Positions 45,370-55,185 of a stretch of DNA of 64,000 nucleotides are shown piece by piece (within the stretch, counting starts at the first letter, position 1; each line of letters opens with the position of its first letter). Position numbers and translations under genes: made by a program. Source of the DNA: Jeotgalibacillus soli (GTDB lineage: Bacteria > Bacillota > Bacilli > Bacillales > Jeotgalibacillaceae); NCBI RefSeq assembly GCF_000829435.1, contig NZ_JXRP01000019.1:461495-525494 (forward strand), written 5' to 3'. Below the pieces are notes generated by a model. The model was not told the DNA's origin. It saw only the letters and a list, made by a program, of their open reading frames with translations, and made no database searches.

Positions 45370-47142
45370 CTATTCTTGCAATGTTTTTACAATTTCTTCT
45401 GCTGTAGCTGCTGGAATACCTGCATTCATTACTTCAGCAACGGTAGCTTCCCGCAATTTTTTAATTGACCCAAAATGCTTGAGTAATAGTTTCTTGCGTT
45501 TAGGACCGATGCCAGGAATGCCGTCAAGCACCGATTGAATCGAATTTTTCCCGCGGAGCTGCCGATGAAACGTAATGGCGAATCGGTGAACTTCATCCTG
45601 AATACGTTGAAGTAAATAAAACTCCTGACTCGTTCTCCCAAGCGGTACAATCTCTAACGGATTGCCAAAAAGAAGCTGAGATGTCCGGTGACGTTCATCC
45701 TTTGCCAATCCGGCTAGCGGAATCTCAAGCCCCAGCTCATCCTCTAAAATCTCACGCGCTGCTTCAATCTGTCCTTTTCCTCCATCAATTAAAATCAAAT
45801 CAGGTAAGGGAAGTCCGTCTCTCAATACGCGAGTGTAACGTCTTCTGATAACTTCACGCATAGATTCATAGTCATCAGGCCCTTGTACTGTTTTAATTTT
45901 ATATTTACGATAATCTTTTTTTTCAGGACGACCATCAATAAAAACAACCATTGCTGAGACAGCATCACTACCCTGAGTATTAGAGTTATCAAACGCTTCG
46001 ATTCGCAGCGGCGGATGAATGTTCATCGCAAGACCAAGCTGATCGACAGCATTAATGGTTCGATTTTCGTCCCGCTCTATTAATGAGAACTTTTCTTGCA
46101 GTGCAATAGTCGCATTTTTTTCTGCAAGTTTTAACAGGTCCTTTTTCTGCCCACGAACAGGCTGTCTAACGCTTACGTCCAGCAATGCTTCGGCCATTTC
46201 ACTATTCACCTCTGCAGGCACAAGCACCTCTCTTGGTTTGAAATGATTAGGCTTCATATAAAATTGACCCAGATAGGTTAAAAATTCTTCTTCTGGCTCA
46301 GCATAGATCGGAAATAACGAGACATCGCGCTCAATCAGCTTTCCTTGACGCACGAAAAACACCTGGACGCACATCCAGCCTTTATCCACCGCATAACCAA
46401 ATATATCGCGGTTGGTAAAATCATTCATCGCCATTTTTTGTTTTTCCATTGTTGCTTCAATATGCGAAATTTGATCACGATATTCCTTTGCTCGCTCAAA
46501 TTCAAGGTTATCTGCAGCTTCCATCATTTTTTGGTGGAGAGACGCTTTCACTTCCTTATATCCCCCATTTAAAAAACGGCTAATATCCTCCGTCATTTGA
46601 CGATACGTAGACTCTTCTACATTAAATTCGCATGGCGCCAAACATTGACCTAGATGATAATACAGGCACACCTTGTCTGGAAGAGAGGTACATTTTCGCA
46701 ATGGATACATCCTGTCAAGCAGCTTCTTTGTTTCGTTCGCTGCCTGCGCGTTAGGATATGGCCCAAAATACTTTCCTTTATCTTTATTTACCTTACGCGT
46801 AATTAAAAGCCTTGGATGTCGTTCAGCCGTTATCTTTAAAAACGGATAGGTTTTGTCGTCCTTAAGCATGACGTTATATTTAGGATCGTGCTTTTTAATT
46901 AAATTGAGTTCTAAAATGAGCGCTTCCATATCGGAGGAAGTCACGATATATTCAAAATCCTCTATCTCAGAAACCAGCCTTTGCGTTTTACCATCATGAG
47001 AACCAGTAAAATAGGATCTCACCCGATTCTTTAATACTTTTGCCTTTCCCACGTAGATAATCGTGTTTTGGCGATCCTTCATTAAATAACAGCCGGGCTG
47101 GTCAGGTAAAACCGCAAGCTTGTGCTTCAATAATTCATTCAT
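45370..47142 (-). CDS. uvrC: Excinuclease ABC subunit C
   Basis: 590 residues. GIY-YIG nuclease domain at the N-terminus ([31 protein letters not shown]) for the 3' incision, and a UVR domain near 205-235 ([20 protein letters not shown]) that contacts UvrB. The RNase H-like endonuclease part includes [21 protein letters not shown] and [10 protein letters not shown], and a helix-hairpin-helix DNA-binding end reads [21 protein letters not shown]. It makes both cuts in nucleotide excision repair. The start has GGGGGGCAATCGA. Confidence 0.98.
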   Translation of the reverse strand: MNELLKHKLAVLPDQPGCYLMKDRQNTIIYVGKAKVLKNRVRSYFTGSHDGKTQRLVSEIEDFEYIVTSSDMEALILELNLIKKHDPKYNVMLKDDKTYPFLKITAERHPRLLITRKVNKDKGKYFGPYPNAQAANETKKLLDRMYPLRKCTSLPDKVCLYYHLGQCLAPCEFNVEESTYRQMTEDISRFLNGGYKEVKASLHQKMMEAADNLEFERAKEYRDQISHIEATMEKQKMAMNDFTNRDIFGYAVDKGWMCVQVFFVRQGKLIERDVSLFPIYAEPEEEFLTYLGQFYMKPNHFKPREVLVPAEVNSEMAEALLDVSVRQPVRGQKKDLLKLAEKNATIALQEKFSLIERDENRTINAVDQLGLAMNIHPPLRIEAFDNSNTQGSDAVSAMVVFIDGRPEKKDYRKYKIKTVQGPDDYESMREVIRRRYTRVLRDGLPLPDLILIDGGKGQIEAAREILEDELGLEIPLAGLAKDERHRTSQLLFGNPLEIVPLGRTSQEFYLLQRIQDEVHRFAITFHRQLRGKNSIQSVLDGIPGIGPKRKKLLLKHFGSIKKLREATVAEVMNAGIPAATAEEIVKTLQE

Positions 47143-47206
47143 TTCGATTGCCCCCCGTTACTGTTAAAGTAGTGTAAATCCATCATAAACAATCCATCTG
47201 TGAAAC

Positions 47207-47292
47207 GCAAAAATCGAGCCGTTTGGACCCGGCTCGATTGACAATAGATCAAAGATTATATAAAAAAACCGAGCCTTTGCGGCTCGATTTTT
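47207..47292 (-). terminator. Two tandem hairpins between trxA and uvrC
   Basis: The first after trxA (47262-47292) is CGAGCC-GCAAA-GGCTCG followed by TTTTTTT. The second (47212-47239) has arms AATCGAGCC / GGCTCGATT, sharing the same arm sequence, without a T tract. The first is a clear terminator of trxA; the second may be a duplicated or back-up hairpin. Confidence 0.75.
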
Positions 47293-47295
47293 CTA

Positions 47296-47610
47296 TTACG
47301 CGTGCTTGTTTAGCAATTCTTCAAGCGCTTCTTTCGGTTGGAAACCAACTACTTTATCCACAACTTCTCCGTTTTTGAAAACGACTAGTGTAGGGATACT
47401 CATAACGCCGAATTTGCTTGCTGTTTCTTGATTTTCATCAACATCCAGCTTAACGATTTTTACTTTGTCACCCATATCTGCATCAAGCTCTTCAAGAACT
47501 GGAGCAATCATCTTACAAGGTCCGCACCAAGGTGCCCAAAAATCTGCTAATACTAGACCATCATTTGTTTCAGTTGAAAATGTTTGATCTGTTACATGAG
47601 AAATAGCCAT
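47296..47610 (-). CDS. trxA: Thioredoxin
   Basis: 104 residues from ATG 47610 behind AAAGGAGGAAATT. The redox site is [15 protein letters not shown] (Cys29, Cys32), and the cis-Pro loop [13 protein letters not shown] is intact. It is the general cytoplasmic disulfide reductant. An extended -10 promoter TGC-TATAAT lies at 47645-47650 on the minus strand. Confidence 0.98.
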   Translation of the reverse strand: MAISHVTDQTFSTETNDGLVLADFWAPWCGPCKMIAPVLEELDADMGDKVKIVKLDVDENQETASKFGVMSIPTLVVFKNGEVVDKVVGFQPKEALEELLNKHA

Positions 47611-47644
47611 AATAATTTCCTCCTTTAATACCGAATATAGCAAA

Positions 47645-47652
47645 ATTATAGC
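47645..47652 (-). promoter_or_regulatory. Extended -10 promoter of trxA
   Basis: TG-C-TATAAT on the minus strand, about 35 bases before the trxA start; no good -35. Confidence 0.55.
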
Positions 47653-47685
47653 ACCGACAATCTAGTTACGCGAGTTTTTTGCTTA

Positions 47686-48762
47686 TCATGCGTGCTGCAA
47701 TTCTTTTACCTGCTCGTGAGCTTGGATTTCATTCGCTGGGTCAGGAAGAAAATAATAATCCTCAAATGAGAAGCGCACTTTTTCACCAATGTCCGGAATG
47801 TTGAAGAACGGGTCACTCGTGAAGAAAGATAGCTTCGTTTTCTCATAAGAAATCACAATTTCTTTATATTCCCCTTCAAAGGCAACCTGACGGACAGTTC
47901 CTTCATAGTCGCCTGTTGGAGATAAAGCGATACTGTCCCTGCGCACAACTAGAAATCCTGAACCACCAGGTTTCCCCGAAGGATCATACAGCTTACCGAG
48001 CTGGGTATGAATATAATCCCCCACTTTTTTTGCTTCTATAAGGTTGGAACGAGAAAGAAATCTGGCGACAAATGGTGTCACAGGTGTGTGATACACCTCT
48101 TGAGGAGTTCCAAACTGTTCAATCTTACCTTTATTCATCACAAGTATTTTATCTGCAATAGCAAGTGCATCCTTTTGGTCGTGGGTAACAAAGACCGTCG
48201 TAATTTTCGCCTGTTTCAGGATGCGTTTGACTTCAAATCGCATCGTGTATTTTAATTCAGCATCAAGATTAGAAAAAGGCTCATCCATTAACAATACCTT
48301 TGGTGAAGGAGCAAGTGCCCGCGCCAGCGCCACACGCTGTTTTTGTCCGCCTGAAAGCTCATGCGGGAAGCGCTTATTCATTCCCTTTAGCCCAACAAGA
48401 TCGAGCATTGTTTCAACTAACGTAGCGCATTCCTTTGTTGGCTTTTTTACACCAAAGCGAATATTTTGTTCTACATTTAAGTGAGGGAAAAGCGCGTAAT
48501 CCTGAAACACCATCCCGACCTTCCGTTTGTTAACCGGAACCCATTGGTGTCTTGAATCGATTGGCTGGTCACTTAACAGAAGGGTCCCTTCCGACTGCAT
48601 TTCAAAGCCCGCAATGACACGCAGCGTCGTTGTCTTGCCACATCCACTCGGACCTAAGATCGCAACGATCTCCCCTTCATTTGCTTGGAAGTTAACGTCA
48701 TTTAATACTTGTTCACCTTTATTAAATGATTTACAGATATTCTGCAGTTGAATGGATGCCAC
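47686..48762 (-). CDS. Ferric-iron ABC transporter ATPase (FbpC/AfuC type)
   Basis: 358 residues from GTG 48762, chosen because AGGAG lies 9 bases upstream; ATG 48771 touches that site. Walker [11 protein letters not shown], signature [15 protein letters not shown], Walker [13 protein letters not shown] and H-loop VTHDQKDA are present. The C-terminal TOBE-like domain resembles FbpC/PotA/CysA-type transporters. It is the last gene of a Fur-controlled three-gene operon (binding protein, fused permease, ATPase). Confidence 0.9.
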   Translation of the reverse strand: MASIQLQNICKSFNKGEQVLNDVNFQANEGEIVAILGPSGCGKTTTLRVIAGFEMQSEGTLLLSDQPIDSRHQWVPVNKRKVGMVFQDYALFPHLNVEQNIRFGVKKPTKECATLVETMLDLVGLKGMNKRFPHELSGGQKQRVALARALAPSPKVLLMDEPFSNLDAELKYTMRFEVKRILKQAKITTVFVTHDQKDALAIADKILVMNKGKIEQFGTPQEVYHTPVTPFVARFLSRSNLIEAKKVGDYIHTQLGKLYDPSGKPGGSGFLVVRRDSIALSPTGDYEGTVRQVAFEGEYKEIVISYEKTKLSFFTSDPFFNIPDIGEKVRFSFEDYYFLPDPANEIQAHEQVKELQHA

Positions 48763-48774
48763 ACTCACCATCTC

Positions 48775-50382
48775 CTAATATTTGTTCATAACCCATCTAA
48801 TTGGCAGTATCGATATAATAATAATCAGCAATGCGCTCGGTGCCGCCATTGCATAAAAGCCATCTGATGTTTCAATCCATACTCGAACAGAAAGCGTATC
48901 AAAACCAGCGGGGCGCAGCAATAGCGTTGCCGGCAGTTCCTTGATAACACTGACAAAAACGAGCGAGAAGCTGGCGATCATTCCAGGCTGTATTAATCGT
49001 AAGATAACCTGATTCAACACTTGCACTGGTCTTCTCCCTAAGCTTAACGCGGCTTCATCAATTTTTGGTGAAACCTGCCCCATGGACGATTCTGTTGACT
49101 GGAGTGATTGAGGTAAAAATCTCATCATATAAGCCATAATCAACATGGCGATGGTCCCGTACATGAATGGAAGATAATTGATAAAAATAAAAATCACACC
49201 TAATGCCACAATAACACCCGGAAGCGCATAACTCAAATAACTTATGACATCCACCATCCGTGAAAGTACACTGCTAAAACGTGTTTTCACATAAATTAAC
49301 GGCAGGGCGAATACGAGACAGAGCGCTGAGGTAATGGCTGCTGCTGTAAAGCTGTTCATTGTAAACTGGAAAAACCTCGAATCAATGACACCGGAAGCCA
49401 CTGCAATGCCGCTCCAATAAAGGAGCACAGCGATTGGTATCGCAGCAAACAAACCAAAAACGGTGCCAACAAATAGCAGCGCTGGCGTTTTCCATTTTCC
49501 AAGATCAATCAGTACCGGTTCCTTGCTCGTTCCATCAATTTGATAAAATTTCATTCTTCTTTTGGACAAATACTGCAGATATAAAAATACCAGGGTAATC
49601 AAAATAAGAATTAAACTGAAAATTGATGCACCAACTCGATCAAAGCTTCCCATTTGGAAATAGATTGCCTGCGTAAATGTTGGATACCTTAGCATGGCTA
49701 CAGCACCAAAATCACTGACAATATAGAGCGCTACTAAAATTGCTCCCGATCCAATAGCCGGCCGGACCATTGGAATGGTTACTTTACGAATTACACCTAA
49801 TGGAGATAACCCGCTTATATACCCCGCCTCTTCAAAGGAAGGGTTAATTTTTTGTAAGGATGCGCTGACAATTAAATAAATATACGGATATGTAAATCCA
49901 GTAAGAATTAATACGACGATTGGGAAAGAAAAAACATCAATCGTTGAACCGAACCATCCTTCAACCCAACCACTGGGTCCCAAAAGGATAATATATGAAA
50001 CTGCTCCTACATACGGAGGAATCGTGAGCGGGATAACCAGCAGCCATCTCCAAATTCTTCTTCCCGGCAAATTGGTATTAACTACAAGTATTGCAAGTAT
50101 TACACCAATCAGTAAACCTAATAGCGTGACAGCCAGTGTTAGGCTCAGTGTTTTTTCTAATAAGAAGGGTATACGAGTGTCTAGCAATTCCAACCAGCGT
50201 TGACTACCATTATCAAATGAACGGACAGCGATATAAATGACAGGAATCACCATTAAAATCCCCGTTAAGACAACCATTGCACTTAACGCGAGACCTGGTG
50301 ATTGCGAGGAACTAAAAATACGACTAAAAGTTCGAGAGAAAAACCCTCGAACCTTCAGACCTATTTTATTATTGGACTTCAA
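48775..50382 (-). CDS. Ferric-iron ABC transporter permease (FbpB type, two fused domains)
   Basis: 535 residues with about 12 membrane helices. Two copies of the inner-membrane permease domain each have an EAA loop: FEEAGYISGLSPLGVIRKVTIPMVRP and IDEAALSLGRRPVQVLNQVILRLIQPG. Fused permeases of this kind serve FbpA/FutA-type Fe3+ importers, and also thiamine. The frame begins with TTG inside the last codons of the binding-protein gene (14-base overlap) without a clear ribosome site, so a start further downstream or translational coupling is possible. Confidence 0.88.
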   Translation of the reverse strand: MKSNNKIGLKVRGFFSRTFSRIFSSSQSPGLALSAMVVLTGILMVIPVIYIAVRSFDNGSQRWLELLDTRIPFLLEKTLSLTLAVTLLGLLIGVILAILVVNTNLPGRRIWRWLLVIPLTIPPYVGAVSYIILLGPSGWVEGWFGSTIDVFSFPIVVLILTGFTYPYIYLIVSASLQKINPSFEEAGYISGLSPLGVIRKVTIPMVRPAIGSGAILVALYIVSDFGAVAMLRYPTFTQAIYFQMGSFDRVGASIFSLILILITLVFLYLQYLSKRRMKFYQIDGTSKEPVLIDLGKWKTPALLFVGTVFGLFAAIPIAVLLYWSGIAVASGVIDSRFFQFTMNSFTAAAITSALCLVFALPLIYVKTRFSSVLSRMVDVISYLSYALPGVIVALGVIFIFINYLPFMYGTIAMLIMAYMMRFLPQSLQSTESSMGQVSPKIDEAALSLGRRPVQVLNQVILRLIQPGMIASFSLVFVSVIKELPATLLLRPAGFDTLSVRVWIETSDGFYAMAAPSALLIIIISILPIRWVMNKY

Positions 50383-51463
50383 GCGGAAGACCCGACTGTT
50401 CGATTAATTGTTTGGCATCATTCCAAACTGGGCCTAGCTCACTTAATGGTATGTCCATCGTTTTATACTCGCTGATTGGCAGTGCTTCAGGTACTGCTTC
50501 CACATCAGGATGAAGTGGAACTTCCTTGCTGTTGAACGCAAAATCTTTCATATTGTCTTCTTCAAGCATAAATGAGATAAATGCTTCAGCATTCTCTGGA
50601 TTTGGTGCACCATTGATAAAGCCGATTCCTGCAGCATTAACAAAAGCGCCCATTTCATCTTCACCTTGGTCAGGATAGATGAAGCCTACATTGTTTCCTT
50701 CTGCTTCAGCTAGCTGCTGATGGTAATAATAGTTATTTACTAAGCCAAACTTAAACTCACCAGCGCCGACAGCTTTACGAATATCTCCATGTCCTGATAA
50801 AACAGCACCTGCGTTTTTGCCGCTTTCCTGCAGCCACTCAGCTGTTTTGTCATCTCCCCACTCAGCGCGAAGAGCCGCTACGTGAGCAATCATCGATCCG
50901 TTGCCGCCACGAGTGATCGCATATTGGCCATCCCATTTTGGATCTGCAAGCTCTTCAATCGTTTGAGGCATTTCCTCTTCCGAAATCAAATCCTTGTTAT
51001 AGATAAAGCCGCGTGTACGTGCAGATAACCCAATCCAAGAATTATCACTTGCACGATATTTCTCATCAATCACTTTCGCATCTTCACCTTCATACGGCTG
51101 TAAAATCCCTTCTAAATGAAGGTACTCCATCGCTGCAGTGTCATTTGAAAAGAAAATGTCTGCCTGTGGGTTCACTTGCTCTTCCACAATACGATTTACT
51201 ACCGTTTCATCTGTTGCAAGCAAATGAACCTCTACCCCTGTTTGCTCTGTAAACTTATCCAAAATCGGCTGGACAAATTCTTCTTTTCTAGATGAATAAA
51301 TAACTAGCTCACCTTCTAACTCCTCGCTCGCTTTTACTGCTTCGTCTGAGTTGGTATCAACGGAACCTGATGCAGCTTCATCAGCTGAATCTGAACCGCA
51401 CGCCACCATAACTACAGCAAGAAGCGCTAGAATGGCGATAAGCCAAAGCTTCCTAACATTCAT
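50369..51463 (-). CDS. Ferric-iron-binding lipoprotein (FbpA/FutA type)
   Basis: 364 residues from ATG 51463 (AGGAGGTAGGAAT). Lipobox VMVAC, lipid on Cys22, followed by a Ser/Asp/Glu linker. The mature protein belongs to the Fe3+/thiamine/spermidine-type binding proteins: ELVIYSSRKEEFVQPILDKFTEQTGVEVHLL at the N-terminus, SARTRGFIYNKDLI, and VNNYYYHQQLAEAEG, where consecutive Tyr residues are typical iron ligands of FbpA/FutA. With the three Fur boxes upstream, iron is the most likely cargo. Confidence 0.9.
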   Translation of the reverse strand: MNVRKLWLIAILALLAVVMVACGSDSADEAASGSVDTNSDEAVKASEELEGELVIYSSRKEEFVQPILDKFTEQTGVEVHLLATDETVVNRIVEEQVNPQADIFFSNDTAAMEYLHLEGILQPYEGEDAKVIDEKYRASDNSWIGLSARTRGFIYNKDLISEEEMPQTIEELADPKWDGQYAITRGGNGSMIAHVAALRAEWGDDKTAEWLQESGKNAGAVLSGHGDIRKAVGAGEFKFGLVNNYYYHQQLAEAEGNNVGFIYPDQGEDEMGAFVNAAGIGFINGAPNPENAEAFISFMLEEDNMKDFAFNSKEVPLHPDVEAVPEALPISEYKTMDIPLSELGPVWNDAKQLIEQSGLPLEVQ

Positions 51464-51518
51464 ATTCCTACCTCCTGTGATCTATGTATACTATCAATGA
51501 CAAATATTCTCATATAAT

Positions 51519-51607
51519 TGAGAATGATTATCGTTGATAATATTCAGTCTACTTTAGTTGAGAATGGTTGTCAATAAGCTTTTAAAAAATATTGAGAATG
51601 ATTTTCA
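51519..51607 (-). promoter_or_regulatory. Three Fur boxes before the iron-transport operon
   Basis: Three copies of TGAGAATGRTTNTCR: 51519-51533 (TGAGAATGATTATCG), 51559-51573 (TGAGAATGGTTGTCA) and 51593-51607 (TGAGAATGATTTTCA), spaced 40 and 34 bases. Each matches the 7-1-7 Fur consensus (TGATAATNATTATCA) well. Fur with Fe2+ would repress the operon. Confidence 0.88.
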
Positions 51608-51637
51608 TTTTTAATTACCAATGGATAAACTCGCAAA

Positions 51638-51685
51638 AAACCACCCAGTTTAGGAAAGTGAATCTCCAAACTGAATGGCTTTTCC
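51638..51685 (-). terminator. Terminator of the fadR-fadB-etfB-etfA operon
   Basis: CCATTCAGTTTGG pairs with CTAAACTGGGTGG, followed by TTTTTT on the minus strand. Confidence 0.82.
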
Positions 51686-51695
51686 ATTCGTGCTA

Positions 51696-52676
51696 TTAAG
51701 ATGTTGCTACCTTTAACTTCTTAAACTCTTCTGTCAGCAGCGGGATAACCTCAAATAGGTCACCTACGATCCCATAGTCTGCTACTTTGAAAATATTTGC
51801 TTCAGGATCTTTATTGATCGCTACAATCACTTTCGAGTTGGACATACCCGCTAAATGCTGAATGGCTCCCGAGATACCGCAAGCGATATAAAGGTCTGGT
51901 GTAACGACCTTTCCGGTTTGACCAATTTGCAGTGAGTAATCGCAGTATTCCGCATCACATGCACCTCGGGAAGCTCCGACTGCTCCACCAAGCACATCTG
52001 CAAGCTCTTGAAGCGGCTTGAAGCCGTCTTCGCTTTTCACTCCGCGCCCGCCTGCTATAACGACCTTAGCTTCAGATAAATCGACTCCTTCTGTAGCCTT
52101 TCTTACAACATCTTTAATAATTGTACGAAGGTCTTTTATCTCTGCAGAAAGCGTTATTACCTTTCCGCTGCGTGAAGCATCTTTCTCTAATGGAGCAATG
52201 TTGTTCGGGCGAATTGTCGCAAAAACAATTCCTTCCTTGACCATTTTTTTCTCAAATGCTTTTCCGCTATAGATTGGACGGACAAACACCACGTCGTCTC
52301 CTTCTCCTTCCAATGAAGTCACATCGGAGATCAAGCCGCTTCCCAGCTTCCCTGCAATACGCGGTGACAAATCTTTCCCTAGTGCCGTATGTCCAAAAAC
52401 AATTCCTTCAGGACCTTCAGCTTCAACTACAGCCAAAAATGCTTGAGCAAAACCATCAGAAGAATAGTGCTTCAGCTTCTCATCTTCCACCACCACAACA
52501 CGATCTGCACCGTACGCAATTAGCTCTTGACCCTGCGAAGCTACTGTTTCTCCAATAAGTACCCCTACTACTTCACCGTCGTTAGCAATGGTTCTTCCTG
52601 CTGCTAGCGCTTCAAATGACACGTTACGCAGTGCACCATCTCTCATTTCTCCTAATACTAAAACCTTTTTCCCCAT
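51696..52676 (-). CDS. etfA: Electron transfer flavoprotein alpha subunit
   Basis: 326 residues. The C-terminal FAD domain is complete: VVIAGGRGVKSEDGFKPLQELADVLGGAVGASRGACDAEY, GQTGKVVTPDLYIACGISGAIQHLAGM and INKDPEANIFKVADYGIVGD. Start ATG behind GGAGGTTAACG. With EtfB it accepts electrons from acyl-CoA dehydrogenases and passes them to the quinone pool. Last gene of the FadR operon. Confidence 0.98.
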   Translation of the reverse strand: MGKKVLVLGEMRDGALRNVSFEALAAGRTIANDGEVVGVLIGETVASQGQELIAYGADRVVVVEDEKLKHYSSDGFAQAFLAVVEAEGPEGIVFGHTALGKDLSPRIAGKLGSGLISDVTSLEGEGDDVVFVRPIYSGKAFEKKMVKEGIVFATIRPNNIAPLEKDASRSGKVITLSAEIKDLRTIIKDVVRKATEGVDLSEAKVVIAGGRGVKSEDGFKPLQELADVLGGAVGASRGACDAEYCDYSLQIGQTGKVVTPDLYIACGISGAIQHLAGMSNSKVIVAINKDPEANIFKVADYGIVGDLFEVIPLLTEEFKKLKVATS

Positions 52677-52736
52677 TTTCGTTAACCTCCTGAAAAGTGA
52701 TGATGTTGTATTTATTTCGTCTGCTGAAATCTTCCT

Positions 52737-53510
52737 TTATACGACTTTATTATTCTTGTGAAGCAGATCGACAAGCTCTTTTACCTGCTGATCAATTTCA
52801 CCTTCAAGGACTCTTCCTGCTTCCTTCTTAGGCGGAAGGTAGATTTCAATCGTTTTCGTTTTTGCTTCAACATCGTCTTCCTCTAAATCCAAATCATCGA
52901 GTTCCAGCTCTTCAAGAGGTTTTTTCTTCGCTTTCATGATCCCTGGAAGAGATGGGTAACGCGGTTCATTTAAGCCTTGCTGTGCCGTTACAAGAAGCGG
53001 AAGGGATGTCTCAAGCGTTTCTGAATCCCCTTCTACATCACGTACAATTGTGACGGTTTCCCCATCGATCTTGATACTCGTAATTGTGGTAACGTACGGG
53101 ATATTCAGCTGTTCAGCAACGCGCGGTCCTACTTGACCCGACCCGCCATCAATGGCTACATTTCCTGCAAGGATCAGATCAGCTTCCTTATCCTTCAGAT
53201 ATTCTGCTAGAATACGAGCTGTTGTGAATTGATCTGTTTCCTCCACATCGTCCTCGATATTAATAAGAACCGCCTTGTCTGCACCCATCGCAAGAGCTGT
53301 TCTTAGCTGTTTTTCGGCTTCTTCTGAGCCTACAGAAACAACTGTCACCTCTCCGTCATGCTCGTCCCGCAATTGTATCGCTTCCTCAATCGCATACTCA
53401 TCGTATGGATTGATAATGAACTCTGCACCATCTTCCGCAATCTGTCCCCCGTTTATTGCAATCTTTTCCTCAGTATCAAATGTTCGCTTCATTAAAACGT
53501 AAAAGTTCAT
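52737..53510 (-). CDS. etfB: Electron transfer flavoprotein beta subunit
   Basis: 257 residues. It begins MNFYVLMKRTFDTEEKI; the AMP-binding and dimer parts follow (INPYDEYAIEEAIQLRDEH; ILAGNVAIDGGSGQVGPRVAEQL; EPRYPSLPGIMKAKKKPLEE). The last motif includes the recognition-loop region that docks the dehydrogenase. Ribosome site GGAGGGAACAAGG. Forms the heterodimer with EtfA. Confidence 0.98.
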   Translation of the reverse strand: MNFYVLMKRTFDTEEKIAINGGQIAEDGAEFIINPYDEYAIEEAIQLRDEHDGEVTVVSVGSEEAEKQLRTALAMGADKAVLINIEDDVEETDQFTTARILAEYLKDKEADLILAGNVAIDGGSGQVGPRVAEQLNIPYVTTITSIKIDGETVTIVRDVEGDSETLETSLPLLVTAQQGLNEPRYPSLPGIMKAKKKPLEELELDDLDLEEDDVEAKTKTIEIYLPPKKEAGRVLEGEIDQQVKELVDLLHKNNKVV

Positions 53511-53537
53511 CCTTGTTCCCTCCGTTTGTATCGTGAA

Positions 53538-54311
53538 TTATTCTCCCTTAAATACCGGTGTTCTTTTTTGAATAAAGGCTTCTATTCCTTCTTTTGCATC
53601 TTTTGATGAAAATACTTCACCAAACCATTCCGCTTCTTTGTCTACCCCTTGCTGAAAATCAGCGGTTTTTGCATACTGCAATAGATCAAGGGCTGCTTTA
53701 ACTGAGACCGGGCTTTTCTTCGCAATTTTTCTTGCAAGCGCTTTCGATTTTTCGAATACTTCTTCCTCTGGGAACGCTTGGTTTACAAGTCCCCATTGAA
53801 CCGCTTCAGCACCCGAGATCGGTTCGCTGGTTAATAGCATCTCAGTTGCTTTTGGAATCCCAACATATCTTGGCAGCCGCTGCGAGCCCGCAAAGCCGGG
53901 AACAAGCCCCAGCTGAAGCTCTGGCAGCCCAAGTTTTGCCGTTTCACTTACATAGCGGATATGACAGGACATTGCAAGCTCCAGCCCGCCTCCTAATGCA
54001 GCACCATGAATAGAAGCAATGATAGGCTTACTAAATGTTTCGATACGTTCAAATACACGCTGTCCTTTTTTTGCATGCTCTCCAAACGCCTTGCCATCTT
54101 TAATTTCGGTGAATTCTTTTATATCTGCTCCAGCTGAAAAGAAGCGCCCTTCACCATGGATAAGCAGTACACGTACATCGGCATCATGTTCAACACTCGT
54201 TAGCCACTCATCAATTTCAGCAACAAGCTCGCTTGATAGTGCATTGGCCGGCGGGCGCTGAATGGCAGCGAGCGCAATCTGGTTTTCGATCTTGCATGAT
54301 AAGAAGCCCAT
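53538..54311 (-). CDS. fadB: Enoyl-CoA hydratase
   Basis: 257 residues of the crotonase family. The oxyanion-hole segments HGEGRFFSAGADIKEF and IHGAALGGGLELAMSCHIRY are present, with the Glu of LPELQLGLVPGFAGSQRLPR in the catalytic region. It hydrates trans-2-enoyl-CoA in beta-oxidation. Second gene of the FadR-controlled operon. Confidence 0.94.
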   Translation of the reverse strand: MGFLSCKIENQIALAAIQRPPANALSSELVAEIDEWLTSVEHDADVRVLLIHGEGRFFSAGADIKEFTEIKDGKAFGEHAKKGQRVFERIETFSKPIIASIHGAALGGGLELAMSCHIRYVSETAKLGLPELQLGLVPGFAGSQRLPRYVGIPKATEMLLTSEPISGAEAVQWGLVNQAFPEEEVFEKSKALARKIAKKSPVSVKAALDLLQYAKTADFQQGVDKEAEWFGEVFSSKDAKEGIEAFIQKRTPVFKGE

Positions 54312-54327
54312 CCTCTTCCCCCCTATT

Positions 54328-54909
54328 CTATGGTCTTAAGCCTTTTGCAATTAATGAGTGGACACCCGGAGCAAGCTTATTAATATCATATTTTTGCTCA
54401 TTTATCACCCAGGTGGTCGCTACTTCATCTATTGTACCAAAAACCATCTGTCTTGCTAGCCGGATATCCAAATCTTCGGAAAAATCACCAGACTCAACTC
54501 CGCTATGTAATACCTCATCAACCAATAAAAGATATTCCTTTAAAACCTTATTTATTTTTAAGCGAATATCTTTATTTGATTGACGTAATTCCAGCTGTGT
54601 GACAATTGCCAGATGTTGATCTTCAGACAGCATTAAAAAGTGGTTCTCTACTAAAACATATAATTGATCGACTGCACTTTCCTTGCGTGCCATTTTGTTC
54701 CGGATCTTTTCAACGAATTGACCCATCTTCTCTTCAAACAATGAGATTAAAATATCCTCTTTGTTTTTAAAATAAAGATAGATCGTTCCGTCTGCAACAC
54801 CTGCTTGTTTCGCAATTTTTGACACTTGTGCTTGATGGTAGCCTTTTTCAGCAATGACCACTACTGCAGCATCTATAATTTGTTTGAACTTTGGTTTATC
54901 TCGTTTCAT
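54328..54909 (-). CDS. fadR: TetR-family fatty-acid degradation repressor FadR
   Basis: 193 residues. The N-terminal helix-turn-helix reads IIDAAVVVIAEKGYHQAQVSKIAKQAGVADGTIYLYFKNKEDILISLF, matching B. subtilis FadR (YsiA). The C-terminal domain binds long-chain acyl-CoA in that protein, which releases DNA. It heads the fadR-fadB-etfB-etfA operon and has a perfect FadR operator at its own promoter. Confidence 0.95.
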   Translation of the reverse strand: MKRDKPKFKQIIDAAVVVIAEKGYHQAQVSKIAKQAGVADGTIYLYFKNKEDILISLFEEKMGQFVEKIRNKMARKESAVDQLYVLVENHFLMLSEDQHLAIVTQLELRQSNKDIRLKINKVLKEYLLLVDEVLHSGVESGDFSEDLDIRLARQMVFGTIDEVATTWVINEQKYDINKLAPGVHSLIAKGLRP

Positions 54910-54949
54910 CGGGTCATCGCCTTTCGTTACATAATCAATGATTTATTCA

Positions 54950-55032
54950 GAAGACTTTGTTAAACTTGTCTGTTGATTGGAGCGAAAGGCCTTCGCCTTC
55001 CGCTCCAATCAACAAAGTACAAAAATTAACAA
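54950..55032. repeat. Hairpin repeat with 13-base arms
   Basis: GTTGATTGGAGCG (54972-54984) and CGCTCCAATCAAC (55001-55013) are perfect inverted arms around a GC-rich 16-base loop region. The flanks ACTTTGTTAAACT and AAAGTACAAAAATTA resemble the head and tail of the repeat at 39083-39250. It lies in the leader of fadR between promoter and gene. Confidence 0.65.
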
Positions 55033-55071
55033 TTACCTTTAAAATAGTCATTAAAAAGAAAAATAAAAATA

Positions 55072-55089
55072 TGAATGATTATTCATTCA
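55072..55089. promoter_or_regulatory. FadR operator
   Basis: TGAATGATTATTCATTCA, a perfect match to the Bacillus FadR consensus TGAATGANTANTCATTCA. It sits at the start-site side of the promoter at 55097-55125, so binding would block fadR-fadB-etfBA transcription. Confidence 0.92.
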
Positions 55090-55096
55090 TATTTTT

Positions 55097-55125
55097 ATCT
55101 TACTAAGTAATTATACTCTCGTCAA
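55097..55125 (-). promoter_or_regulatory. SigA promoter of fadR-fadB-etfBA
   Basis: TTGACG, 17 bases, TAAGAT on the minus strand, directly upstream of the FadR operator. Confidence 0.82.
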
Positions 55126-55185
55126 GTATAATCCTACAATAGAATAATTGGAAAGAGTCAAATAGTTGCCCTCTTTCCCGTCTTA

